From: Hordeum vulgare subsp. vulgare
Taxonomy: Eukaryota > Streptophyta > Magnoliopsida > Poales > Poaceae
Assembly: GCF_904849725.1 (NCBI RefSeq)
Contig: NC_058518.1
Coordinates: forward strand, 419,499,081-419,563,080
DNA length: 64,000 bases
Direction of reading: 5' to 3'
Part shown: positions 24,430 to 36,700 of the stretch, piece by piece
Numbering within the stretch: position 1 is the stretch's first letter
Layout: the number at the start of each line of letters is the position of its first letter
Translations under genes and position numbers: made by a program
Notes under the pieces: model-generated
The model's database searches: none
Told to the model about the DNA's origin: nothing
Seen by the model: the letters and a program-made list of their open reading frames with translations, nothing else

Positions 24430-27400
24430 CTATTTTTATATGTTCCTACAGAAAATTTAGTTGAAAATTGATAGTAGCAAACTTTGCAGACTGAGTCTGT
24501 AAAACCGAGGTTTGTCCTCGTTGCTATGCAGAAGGCTTATGTCCTTAATGCACCACTCGGTGTGCTGCACCTCGAGCGTCGTCTGTGGATGCTATGAACA
24601 TCCGACATACACATTTCTGATGACTACACGATAGTTCAGTGCAAAATACTTAATGGCTTAGAAGCAAGGCGCCAAAAACGTTGTAAAACATCACGGAACA
24701 TAAGTGATGTTCTAAAGAGATGAAATTTTGATTTCATGCTTGTGCCCTTGTTAAGAGGTACGAGACCTGCAACGAGATTCTTTGTCCACAAAGTAAAGGA
24801 GAAAAGCTCAATCGTTGAATGTGTGCTCAGATTGAATCAAGTGGGAGTTAATCTTCCAGATGAGATAGTGATGGTTCTCCAAAGTCACTGCCACCAAGCT
24901 GTGAGAGCTTCGTGATGAACTATAACATATCAAGGATAGATACAATGATCCTTGAGCGATTCGCGATGTTTGACACTGCGAAAGTAGAAATCAAGAAGGA
25001 GCGTCAATAGTTGATGGTTTGTAAAACCACTAAGTTTCAAGAAAGGCAAGGGCTAGAAGGGATACTTCGTGAAACGGCAAAACAGTTGCTGCACTAATGA
25101 AGAGACCCAAGATTAAACCCAAACCCGAGACTAAGTGCTTCTGTAATAAGGGGAACAGTCACTAAGGCGGAGCAACTCTAGATATTTGGTAGATAAGAAG
25201 GCTGGCAAAAGTCGAAAGAAGTGTATTTGATATACATGATGTTGATGTGTACTTTACTAGTACTCCTAGTAGCATGAGGGTATTGGATACCGGTTCAGTT
25301 GCTAAGTGAGTAGTAACACGAAATGAAAGCTACGGCATAAACGGAGACTAGCTAAAGGCGAGGTGACGATACGTGTTGGAAGTGTTTCCAAGGTTGATAT
25401 GATCAAACGTCGCACGCTCCCTCTACCATCGGGATTGGTGTTAAACCTAAATAATTGTTATTTGGTGCTTGCGTTAAGCATGAACATGATTGGATCGTGT
25501 TTATTGCCATACGATTATTCATTTAAGGAGAATAATGGTTACTCTATTTTCTTGAATATTCACCTTCAATGGTTTATTGAATCTCGATCGCAGTGTTACA
25601 CATGTTCATGATATTGGTGCCAAAAGATACGAGTTAATGATGATAGTACCACTTACTTATGGCACTGCCGCTTGAGTCATGTTAGTATAAATTGCATGAA
25701 GAGGCTCCATGCTGATGGATCTTTGTACTCACCTGATTTCGAATCACTAGTGACATGCAAATCATACCACATGAGCAAGGCCTTGTTTTCATTGAGATGA
25801 AATAAGATAGTAACTTGTTGGAAGTGATACATTTTGATGTATGCAGTCCAATGGGTGCTGAGGCACGCAGTGGATATCATTATGTTCTTACTTCACTGAC
25901 GATTTGAGTAGATACTAGAGTATTTACTTAATGAATCACAAGTCTGAAATATTGAAAAGTTCAATTCTGTTTCGGAGTGAAGTTCGTCGTAACAAGAGGA
26001 TAAACTGTCTACGATATGATCATAGAAATGAATATCTGACTTACGAGTTTTGGTACGCAGTTAAGACAATGTGGAAATTGTTTCGCAGTTCATGCCACCT
26101 GGAACATCATAGTGTGATGATGTGTCTGAACGTCATAGCCACGCACTATTTGGTATGGTGCATACTATGATGTCTCTTATCGAATTACCACTATCGTTTA
26201 TGGGTTATGCATTAGAGACAACCGCACTCACTTTAAATAGGGCACCGCGTATTTACGTTGAGATGACACAGTATAGACTGAGGTTTAGAGAAATCTAAAC
26301 TGTCATTTCTTGAAAGTTTGGGGCTTCGACACTTAGGTGAAAAAGTTTCAGTCTGATAAACTCGAACCCAAAGCGGATAAATGCATCTTCATAGGATATC
26401 CAAAACAGTTGGGTACATCTCCTATCTCAGATCCGAAAGCAAAGTGTTTGTTTCTAGAAACGGATCCTTTCTCGAGGAAAGGTTTCTCTCGAAAGAATTG
26501 AGTGGGAGAGTGGTAGAACTTGATGAGGTTATTGAACCATCACTTCAACCAGTGTGTAGCAAGGCGCAGGAAGTTGTTCCTCTGGCGCCTACACCAATTG
26601 AAGTGGAAGCTGATGATGGTGATCATCAAGCACCGGATCAAGTTACTACAAGCCTCGTAGGTTGACAAGGTCGCGTACTACTACAGAGTGGTACGGTAAC
26701 CATGTCTTGGAGGTCATGTTGTTGAGAAACAGTGAACCTACGAGTTATGGAGAAAGCGATGATGGGCCCAGATTCCGACAAATGGCTGGAAGCCATGAAA
26801 TCCGAGAGAGGATCCATGTATGAAAACAAAGTGTAGACTTTGGAAGAACTACTTGATGGTCAGAGGACTATTGAGTCAAGATGGGTCTTTAAAAGAAAGA
26901 CAGACGATGATGGTGATAAATCACTATTAAGAAAAGCTCGACTTGTCGCAAAGATGTTTTCGACAAGATCAAACAGTTGACTATAATGAGATTTTCTCAC
27001 TCGTAGCGATGCTAAAGGTCTGTTAGAATTATGTTAGTTGTTGATGCATTATTTATGAAATATTGCATATAGGATGTCAAAACATTGTTTCCTCGACGGT
27101 TTCCTTGAGCAAATATTGTATGTGATACAACCAGAAGGTTTTGTCGATCCTAAAGATACTAGCAAGTATGCAAGCTCCATTGATCCTTCAATGGACTGGT
27201 GCAAGCATCTCGGAGTTGGAATATACACTTTGATGAGATGATCAAAGATTTTGGGTTTGTACAAGGTTTATGAGAAACTTGTATTTCCAAAGAAGTGAGT
27301 GGGAGCACTATAGAATTTCTGATAAGTATATGTGGTTGACATATTGTGGATCAGAAGTAATGTAGAATTTCTGTAAAGTATACAAGGTTGTTTGAAAGGA

Positions 27401-28080
27401 GTTTTCAAAGGAATACCTAGATTGAGCTACTTGAACGTTGAGCATCAAAGATCTATGGAGATAGATCAAAAGCGCTTAATAGAAGTTTCAACAAGATGCA
27501 TGCCTTGACAAGTTTTTGAAAGAGTTCAAAAATAGATCAGCAAAGAAGGAGTTCTTGGTTGCGTTGTGAGGTGTGAATTTGAGTAAGACTCAAAACCCGA
27601 CCACGGCAGAATAAAGAGAATAGACGAAGGTCGTCTTCTATGCATTAGCCGTAGAATCTAGAGTATGCCATGCTGTGTACCGCACCTGATGTGTGCCTTG
27701 ACTCAAAATATGTTGAGAGGTACAGAGAGTGATCCATGATTGAATCACTAGCAGCGGTCAAAATTTATCCTTAGTAACTAATGGACTAAGGAATTTTTCT
27801 CGATTATGGAGGTGCTTAAAGAGTTCGTTGTAAAGGGTTACGACGATGCAAGCTTTGACACTAATCCGAATAACTATGAGTAGTGAAACGGATTCGTATA
27901 GTAGAGTAGATATTTGGAGTATTTCTGAATAGCACATAGTAGCAGCACCTATAAGATGACATAAAGATTTGTAAAGAACACACGGATCTGAAAGTTTCAG
28001 AACCATTGATCAGACCCCATAACAATATGGGTGTTGGATTCGTTGGAATCACATGGTGATGTGAATTAGATTATTGACTC
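24430..28080 (+). pseudogene. Copia gag-pol, heavily decayed
   Basis: Recognisable remnants in order: gag (about 24430-25100) with a ruined zinc knuckle; protease VLDTGSVAK (25270); the post-protease region LPLPSGLVLNLNNCYL (25363-25611); integrase core with FTDDLSRY and HRNEYL (25800-26160); a linker ELDEVIEPSLQPV (26381-26665); RT with MGPDSDKWLEAMKSE (26760) and QASRSWNIHFDEMIKDFGFVQ (27190-27265); and a barely readable RNase H. Stops and frameshifts occur every few dozen codons, and the YVDD catalytic motif of RT is not intact. No protein could be made. The 23172-24429 stretch upstream is the leader, with no ORF. The decay contrasts with the well-preserved LTRs. Confidence 0.82.
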
Positions 28081-28097
28081 TAGTGCAAGTGGGAGAC

Positions 28098-29919
28098 TGT
28101 TGGAAATATGCCCTAGAGGCAATAATAAATTAGTTATTATTATATTTCTTTATTCATGATAATCGTTTATTATCCATGCTATAATTGTATTGATTGGAAA
28201 CACAATACTTGTGTGGATAAATAGACAAAACACTGTCCCTAGTAAGCCTCTAGTTGACTGGCTCGTTGATCAAAGATGGTCAAGGTTTCCTGGCCATAGG
28301 CAAGTGTTGTCACTTGATAACGGGATCACATCATTAGGAGAATCATGTGATGGACTAGACCCAAACTAATAGACGTAGCATGTTGATCATGTCATTTTGT
28401 TGCTACTGTTTTCTGCGTGTCAAGTATTTATTCCAATGACCATGAGATCATATAACTCACTGACACCGGAGGAATGCTTTGTGTGTATCAAACGTCGCAA
28501 CGTAACTGGGTGACTATAAAGATGCTCTACAGGTATCTCCGAAAGGTGTTAGTTGAGTTCGTATGGATCAAGACTGGGATTTGTCACTCCGTGTGATGGA
28601 GAGGTATCTCGGGGCCCACTCGGTAATACAACATCACACACAAGCCTTGCAAGCAATGTAACTTACTGTAAGTTGCGGGATCTTGTATTACGGAACAAGT
28701 AAAGAGACTTACCGGTAAACGAGATTGAAATAGGTATGCGGATACTGACGATCAAATCTCGGGCAAGTAACATACCGAAGGACAAAGGGAATAACATACG
28801 GGATTATATGAATCCTTGGCACTGAGGTTCAAACGATAAGATCTTTGTAGAATATGTAGGATCCAATATGGGCATCCAGGTCCCGCTATTGGATATTGAC
28901 CGAGAAGTCTCTCGGGTCATGTCTACATAGTTCTCGAACCCGCAGGGTCTGCACACTTAAGGTTCGACGTTGTTTTATGCGTATTTGAGTTATATGGTTG
29001 GTTACCGAATGTTGTTTGGAGTCCCGGATGAGATCACGGACGTCACGAGGGTTTTCAAAATGGTCCGGAAACGAAGATTGATATATAGGATGACCTCATT
29101 TGATTACCGGAAGGTTTTCAGAGTTACCGGGAATGTACCGGGAATGACGAATGGGTTCCGGGAGTTCACCGGGGGGGGGGGGGGCAACCCACCCCAGGGA
29201 AGCCCATAGGCCTTGAGGGAGGCACACCAGCCCTTAGTGGGCTGGTGGGACAGCCCACAAGTGCCCTATGCGCCATAGGGATAAAAATCAAAGAGAAAGA
29301 AAAAAAAGGAGGAGGTGGGAAGGAAGGGGGACTCCCTCCCACCAAACCAAGTCCAACTCGGTTTGGGCGGGAGTCCTCCCCCCTTGGACTCGGCCGACCC
29401 CCTTGGGGCTCCTTGAGCCCCAAGGCAAGGTCCCCTCCCTCCCACCTATATATACGGAGGTTTTAGGGCTGATTTGAGACGACTTTTCCACGGCAGCCCG
29501 ACCACATACCTCCACGGTTTTTCCTCTAGATCGCGTTTCTGCGGAGCTCGGGCGGAGCCCTGCTGAGACAAGGTCATCACCAACCTCCGGAGCGCCGTCA
29601 CGCTACCAGAGAACTCTTCTACCTCTCCGTCTCTCTTGCTGGATCAAGAAGGCCGAGATCATCGTCGAGCTGTACGTGTGCTGAACGCGGAGGTGCCGTC
29701 CGTTCGGTACTAGATCGTGGGACTGATCGCGGGATTGTTCGCGGGGCGTATCGAGGGACGTGAGGACGTTCCACTACATCAACCGCGTTCTCTAACGCTT
29801 CTGCTGTACGGTCTACAAGGGTACGTAGATCACTCATCCCCTCTCGTAGATGGACATCACCATGATAGGTCTTCGTGCGTGTAGGAAAATTTTTGTTTCC
29901 CGTGCGACGTTCCCCAAGA
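28098..29919 (+). repeat. Second LTR of the copia element (1822 bp)
   Basis: Starts TGTTGGAAATATGCC and ends TTCCCCAAGA, with the final CA changed to GA. TATA box CTATATATACGG near 29446. It contains the segment 28973-29078 that is missing from the 5' LTR. A second primer-site copy follows at 29921-29936. Confidence 0.9.
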
Positions 29920-29936
29920 GTGGCATCATGAGCTAG

Positions 29937-30672
29937 ATAAGATCAAATGAATGTTCGAATACAAATTTGAATCGCTCAAATTTGTAAGGTTCAAAAGTCG
30001 AAACTAATGATGCTATTGGATATAGTAGATCAATATGAGCATGTAGAAAAAAGAATTACTAGATTTGAAATAGCGGATCAAAAGATACAAATATTTGAAT
30101 ATAACATTGAATCGGCTTAGAACGATGTGAACACTTTTGGGCACTAATAGATAAATCTGATTTGATCAAAATTTTAAGTTGAAAAGTTAAAACTAATGAT
30201 ACAAACGGAAATATTACTTTGATACGAATCCGACGCAATTGAATTCATCTAAAACGGAGCTACGGATAAAAAGATATGATCAAAAGAAGTTTGAATATGA
30301 ATATGAATAAATTTCGAAATTTGAAAATTTCAAAAAGTTGATATGATAGGTTCACAGGATAGGTGGGATTAAGACCAAACTCTAGGCGTTGGTTTTATCT
30401 AATTCGGATAAACGAGTAAAAAGTTATGGCTATTTGAAAAATCAGGGTCAAGCTGTTTTACGGAAGAAAAGTGCTATGTCTAAAAGAATTCTAGTACTAA
30501 TGTGGAAATACGAAGACTAATTAATATATCTAATTACTCTACAGTATACTAGTGTAGGAATGCTAGTCTAGAAATAATAAACTACGGAAGTATAAAAAAA
30601 TACGAAGAGAAATACCTTTAGAATGCAAAGTAAGAATTAATTTCAATGAGGACACGACTTCGAGAAATCCAT
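29937..30672 (-). other. Right remnant of element D
   Basis: AT-rich, non-coding. The words AACTCTAGGCGTTGG and TCGGATAAACGAG match what I recall from the interior of TGTAGCGACC-type segments, so this continues D after the copia insertion. It ends abruptly at E. Confidence 0.55.
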
Positions 30673-30983
30673 GTGCATTTATTAGCATTTAGGGCGTACG
30701 TTACTTGTAACGTACGCATTCAATCGCCACTACTCCACCCCTGCACCGGAACCGTTGTGGAGGGCAGCGCACTCTATATAAGCCACCCTCCCCCGCTGGT
30801 AGAGGGGTTAGCAACTCATTGTATTCCATATTTCCACTCGACAACCAGCTCCCTGAGCACTGAGACGTAGGGCTATTACCTCCACCGCAGAGGGGCCTGA
30901 ACTCATACAACCTCACCGTAGCTAAGGCTCTGCCCATCCTTTTCGTACCCTACACATCTACTGTCAGGCTTATACCCACGACA
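30673..30983 (+). repeat. 5' LTR of E, 3' portion only
   Basis: Matches 43004-43314. Contains the palindrome GCGTACGTTAC..GTAACGTACGC (30694-30717) and the TATA box CTCTATATAAGCC (near 30770). It ends CCCACGACA. Confidence 0.92.
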
Positions 30984-30985
30984 GT

Positions 30986-31003
30986 TGGCGCCTACCTTGG
31001 GGC
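30986..31003 (+). promoter_or_regulatory. Primer binding site of E
   Basis: TGGCGCCTACCTTGGGGC lies two bases past the LTR end. The TGGCGCC core is typical of gypsy primer sites; I do not assign the tRNA. Confidence 0.75.
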
Positions 31004-31050
31004 AGGCGTCTAAGCGACTTCCGGCGAGTTTGCGACTACTTCCTTTCGTC

Positions 31051-33633
31051 ATGTCGTCCGGTGGAGGTTCGAGCGTGGGTCACCAGATCTTCTTCGGCGC
31101 TCTCTCCTTCATCACCGACGATTCGGCGTGGCTTCGGGATGCTCCTCTCGACGTCGAGGCGCTTCCCCGTCATGGGGCTACGCACTTCCGTGCCGGCCCC
31201 CGCGGCATTCTTCTTCTCCAACAGTCGGCTCCGGTGTCGACCTGCACCGCTGTCACGTGCCGCAGCAAGCAGTCTTGCCGTCCGCGACTTCAGCGTTGGG
31301 TGCAACACGCCAGGCGCGCCAGAACGCGTCTTCACAAGTGGCGGTTCTAGAGTCTGTTGTGGTTGCCCCGCAGTCCCAGCACTCGGGCTCGGTTCTGACT
31401 GAGTTTCCTTCCGAATACGCGGGTCGCGAGCCTGCAGCAGAAGTACACATGGCCAACTCCCATGAAGATCCCCGTCAAGCTGGCCGGAACGAGCACGAGA
31501 TCGGCGAAACGTCCGGCGCGCGTCGTCCGCCTCGCCGTTCTGCCAGTCGACACACTCGGCGGAGCAACGTGGAGTTGTTCCGCACACCCCTCCTCAACTT
31601 GGCTGCAGCTGCCAAGATAGCCGATTCCCTCCAGCCGACTGATTCAGAGGCTGGTAGGGGAATCGAGCAGATCCGAGCCCTGTTGCACACGGCGAAGCAG
31701 CAGAATTCGGCAGTCTCCCAGTCGCATAACAGGATCCATAATAGTTCCGTTCATGCGAATACGCATCGGTCGGTTCACAACCCTGGTTCCCATCAGCGGC
31801 ACAGAGGAGGCAGCCGTTCCATAAATCACGAAGATCGCCGCCGTTCACCCCACCCCTCCGCGGGGTGGGCCCTACGGGCCCCGACATCATGATGATCGGC
31901 GTTCAGTCGGTGACACTTACGACCCAAGGCCTGACGCAAGAGGGCGTATCGCTCAGCGAAGGGTCGACAGGGGCCGAGCCCACCGCGAGGGTTAAGATAT
32001 GGATCGTCCGAGCGGAAGCAGGACCATCGTGTCTGGTCCCGAGTGTTTCAGTCGAGCCATCCGTTCGGCTGACATCCCGCCAAACTTCAGATTGGCGACG
32101 GGAATCAGCAAGTTTTCAGGAGAGTCCAAACCAGAAACGTGGTTGGATGACTACCGAGTGGCAGTCCTGATCGGAGGAGGGGACGACCATGTCGCCATGA
32201 AGCACCTCCCTCTGATGCTCGACGGCTCGGCTCGAGCGTGTCTGAACCAGTTGGCCCCCTCAAGCATCTACAGCTGGGCAGATCTGGCCCGGGTGTTCAT
32301 CAGGACCTTCGAAGGGACGTGCAAGCACCCTGCTGGCCTCGTGGAGCTCCAGCACTGCGTCCAGAAGCAGAATGAGCCCCTGCAAGACTTCATCCAGCGT
32401 TGGACAACTCTCTACCACACGGTGGAGAACGTCACCGAGCATCAAGCAGTCTGCGCCTTCAAGGCAGGCGTGCGGTACAGAGATCTGTATCTGAAATTCG
32501 GCCGAACAGGCGACATCTCCATGAGCAAGATGATGGAAATAGCGACGCGCTATGCTAATGGCGAAGAAGAAGACCGCATCCGAAGCGGCAAGCACAAAAC
32601 AGTCGCTGATGGAGATGGAGGCAACACTCGGAAGCAGAAGCAGAAAGCTCCAATTGCTCCGCAAGCAGAAGCCGCAGCCATAACCAATGCCAAGTTCAAG
32701 GGCAAAGGGAAGGCTCAGTTCACCCCCAAGAAGAAGCAGTTCAATAACCCCATCCTGGACCAGCCATGTCCGGTTCATACGAAGATGGATGAAGAGGGCA
32801 ACCCCATATATGCGAAGCATACCACTCGACAGTGTCGCCTCCTGATCCAGGGGTTCGGCGAAGGGCAACCGAGTGAAAAGGACAACGAACAGGATGAGGA
32901 GGACAAGGAGAATCCGTTCCCCCAAGTCCATGCAACTCTCATGATTTTTGCTGACGTTGAGAACAAGAGTCGACTGAAGCTGGTGAACAGGGAGGTGGAC
33001 ATGGCCAACCCTGCCAGCCCCAAGTTCCTCAAATGGTCTCAGACTGCGATCACCTTTGACCAGTCGGATCATCCAGCACATGTACCCACCCTAGGAAGAC
33101 AAGCTCTGGTCGTCGACCCGGTGGTAGGAGTCCGACTGCGCAAAGTCCTCATGGACGGCGGCAGCGGCTTGAACATCATGTACGCCGACACTCTCAAGGA
33201 GATGGGCATTCCGATGTCCAAACTCAGCGAGAGCAGCATGCAGTTCCATGGAGTCGTCCCTGGACGGAAGGCCAAGTCACTCGGCCAGATCGCGTTGGAC
33301 GTCGTTTTCGGCTCCGACAAGAACTTCCGCAAGGAAAAGCTGATGTTCGAAGTGGTGGACTTTCAGAGTGCTTACCACGCAATTCTGGGCCGCCCGGCGT
33401 ACGCACGTTTCATGGCCCGTCCATGTTACGTATACCTGAAGCTGAAGATGCTAGGCTCGAAAGGCGTGATCACCATCGCGGGCAATCGACAGCGAGCCGA
33501 AGAGTGCGTGCAGCAGGGATCAAGAATCGCCGACCAGCAGATGGGCGTCCTTGAGCTCGACAAGTACAAGAAAACAGTCGACCCCGCCGACCTGATGCGC
33601 TCAAAGAAGCCAGCTTCTGAATCCGCATTCTAG
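31051..33633 (+). pseudogene. gag and protease of E, disrupted
   Basis: Begins MSSGGGSSVGHQIFFGALS at 31051, shifts frame near 31230, shifts back near 31860, and meets TAA at 31993. From ATG 31999 a 544-codon open frame follows: the retrotransposon gag core (FSGESKPETWLDDY, then LAPSSIYSWADLARVFIRTF, then LQDFIQRW), a Lys-rich segment, a Cys/His region (CPVHTKMDEE to TTRQC), and aspartic protease with LMDGGSGLN (Asp at residue 386 of this frame). It closes with TAG at 33631. The next frame, pol, is in the same register, so gag and pol were one polyprotein. Confidence 0.88.
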
Positions 33634-33723
33634 TCAGCGGGAGAGACGAAGAAGGTCAGCATTCACCCGACGGACGACACTGCTGCCCCGACGAACATCT
33701 CCACCACCCTCGATCCTAAATAG

Positions 33724-36700
33724 GAAGCCGAGCTCACCCAATTCCTCCGTGAGAACTGGGACATCTTCGCATGGAAACCCTCTGACATGCCAGGTGTACC
33801 CAGGGAGTTGGCTGAGCACCGACTGCATGTGGACCCCGTCGCTCGGCCCATCCGAGAGCGCTTGCGCCGGTCCGCCGCGCAGAAGAGGAAAGCAATCGTG
33901 GAGGAGGTGGCCAAGCTGCTGGCAGCCAACTTCATTCGCGAGGTTCACCACTCCGAGTGGCTCACCAATGTTGTCATGGTGCCCAAGAAGGACAATTCGC
34001 TCCGAATGTGCATCGACTTCAAGCATCTCAATAAGGTCTGCCCGAAAGACCATTTTCCGCTCCCCCGCATAGATCAAATCGTCGATTCGACTGCGGGTTG
34101 CGAGCGTCTGTCTTTACTTGATGCCTATTCGGGTTATCATCAGATCCGTCTGTATGGTTCCGATGAGTTAAAAACAGCCTTCATCACCCCATTCGGGTGC
34201 TTCTGCTACATCACTATGCCATTCGGTTTGAAGAATGCAGGAGCTACCTTTATGCGCATGATCCAAAAATGTCTCCTCGACCAGATCGGTCGGAATGTGG
34301 AGGCGTATATGGATGATATCGTAGTCAAGTCACGCAAAGGTTCCGACCTGCCGACTGACTTGGCAGAAACATTCGCCAACCTTCGTAGGTACGATATCAA
34401 GCTCAACCCCGCCAAATGTTCATTCGGCGTTCCCAGCGGAAAGTTACTCTGTTTCTTCGTTTCCGAACGAGGGATCGATGTCAACCCCGAAACGATCGGG
34501 AACATCGTCCGAATGGAGAGGCCGGTCAGAATACACGATGTTCAACGGCTCACAGGTTGCCTAGCGGCTTTCAGCAGGTTCATCAGTCGACTCGGCGAGA
34601 AAGCACTTCCTCTGTACCGACTCATGAAGAAATCAGATACTTTCGAGTGGACAGACGAAGCCCAAGTCGCATTCGACGACCTCAAAGTCCTACTTTCCAC
34701 CCAGCCGGTTCTTACTGCTCCGCTCAGTAAAGAGCCCCTTCTTCTGTACATTGCGGCTACAAATCAAGTCGTCAGTACTGTTCTGACAGTCGAACGAGAA
34801 GAAGAAGGCAAAGCATACAAAGTTCAGCGGCCAGTGTACTACATCTCCGAAGTCCTGACTCCTTCCAAGCAGAGGTATCCCCACTATCAAAAGCTTATCT
34901 ACGGGATCTACATGACTGCGAAGAAGGTGGCCCATTATTTCCAAGACCACTCGGTGTATGTCATTTCTGATGCTCCATTGTCGGAAATTCTCCACAATCG
35001 AGACGCGTCAGGCCGAGTGGCGAAGTGGGCGATGGAGATGTTGTACTGCAATATCAAGTTCGAGGCCAAGAAAGTGATTAAGTCTCAAGCTCTGGCTGAC
35101 TTCATAGCAGAATGGGTAGAACAACAGCAACCGACCCACATCTACTCAGCCCATTGGACAATGTTCTTCGATGGGTCCAAGATGTTGAATGGCTCCGGCG
35201 CTGGCATTGTGATCATATCGCCAAAGGGCGACAAGCTCAAGTACGTGCTACAGATACACTTCGATTCCTCCAACAACGAGGCAGAGTATGAAGCTCTCCT
35301 CTACGGATTGCGTATGGCCATCTCACTCGGCGTCTGTCGCCTGATGGTCTACGGCGATTCGGATTTGGTGGTCAATCAAGTGATGAAAGAGTGGGACGTC
35401 AGGAACCCCACCATGACCACATACTGCAATGCAGTGAGGAAGCTTGAGAAGAAGTTTGAAGGTCTAGAACTTCACCATGTTCTGAGACTGAAGAACCAAG
35501 CAGCGGATGAGTTGGCAAAACTCGGATCCACTCGGAGACCAATCCCGAGTGACGTCTTCCTCGAGCACCTCCACCTTCCCTCAGTCAAAGAAGATCCTTT
35601 TACAGAGGAACCAGTACAACCAAAGAGTTCAACAGATCCGACTGAAGTCGATGTACCTGCTGTGGTTGATCTGGTCATGGAGATTCTTGCTGTCATCCCC
35701 GATTGGACTGTGCCGATCATTGCATATATCCTGAGGCAGGAACTACCAGAAGACGAAGTCCAGTCCAGGCAGATAGTCCGCAGGTCGAAGTCATTCACCG
35801 TCATTGATGGCCAATTGTACAAGGAAAGCGTTTCAGGCGTTTTTCAACGATGCATCTCCCCAGAAGAGGGGCAGCTGATCCTGGAAGATATTCACTCGGG
35901 AACCTGCGGTCATCACGCTTCTTCGAGAGCAATCGTCGCCAAGGCATTCAGGGCTGGTTTCTTCTGGCTGCAGGCAAATGAGATGGCTAAAGATATGGTT
36001 GACCGATGTGAGGGCTGCCAGTTCTACTCCAATAAGTCTCACAAGCCGACGTCTGCGTTGAAGACGATCCCTCTTGTGTGGCCGTTTGCAGTGTGGGGAT
36101 TAGATATAGTCGGTCCATTCAAGACAGGCCAAGGTGGATACACACATCTGTTGGTGGCAGTTGACAAGTTCACGAAATGGATCGAAGCCAAGCCCATCAA
36201 GAAGCTCGACGCCTCAACAGCCGTCAAGTTTGTCAGGGACATCATCTTCAGATTCGGTGTACCTCACAGCATAATCACGGACAACGGGACAAACTTTGAT
36301 TCGGACAGATTCAAAGGTTTATGTACAAGCCAAGGTATCCGAGTGGACTTTGCTTCCGTGGCGCACCCGCATTCCAATGGACAAGCAGAGCGGGCAAACG
36401 GACTTATTTTGCAAGGTTTGAAGCCCCGACTCCTGCGAGAGATAGGACATGCCGCTGGCGCTTGGGTCACCGAGCTACCTTTAGTGCTTTGGGGTCTTCG
36501 CACAACCCCGAACAGATCTACAGGGCGATCACCGTTCTTCCTCGTCTACGGAGCAGAAGCAGTCCTTCCGAGTGACTTACTTCACAACGCTCCACGAGTC
36601 GAACTCTTCTCCGAAGCTGAAGCAGAAGAAGCAAGGCAAGACGGAGTGGACCTTCTAGAGGAGGAGCGCGAGATGGCACTGACTCGCTCAACCATTTATC

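Larger units (their letters stand above)
21444..29936 (+). mobile_element. Angela/BARE-like Ty1/copia element, innermost layer
   Basis: 5' LTR 21444-23154, primer site 23156, decayed gag-pol (about 24430-28080), polypurine tract (GCAAGTGGGAGAC, 28085-28097), second LTR 28098-29919. The second LTR is followed by another copy of the primer-site sequence (29921-29936), which a simple element would not have. No clean 5-bp duplication is visible (GATAC on the left, GATAA-like on the right). The LTRs are close, about 14 mismatches in the first 870 bp by eye, apart from a 105-bp gap. Confidence 0.87.
20291..30672 (-). mobile_element. Element D: LTR-like segment beginning TGTAGCGACCCGAC, interrupted
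   Basis: D's own sequence is 20291-21443 and 29937-30672; the Angela-like element lies between. It starts TGTAGCGACCCGACTC right after ATCCT of the integrase of C. It shares local similarity with the F LTR, for example CCGTGGACACGGCTA at 20872 and 57089. In F this kind of segment is a reversed LTR, so D is probably the same class. No coding region was recognised. Its right end is missing, cut at the deletion junction next to E. Confidence 0.6.

Noticed and set aside
31128..31892. 254-codon ORF at the start of E read as a separate gene
   Set aside because: It is the middle of gag in a shifted frame; its first part lies in an out-of-frame stretch and its end runs into the gag core.
32260..33081. 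273-codon minus-strand ORF inside gag of E
   Set aside because: Shadow of the gag coding frame with no recognisable domain.
33631..33723. Programmed UAG read-through between gag and pol
   Set aside because: Two TAGs 90 nt apart in one frame, no visible read-through context, and other TAG lesions in the region point to mutation.
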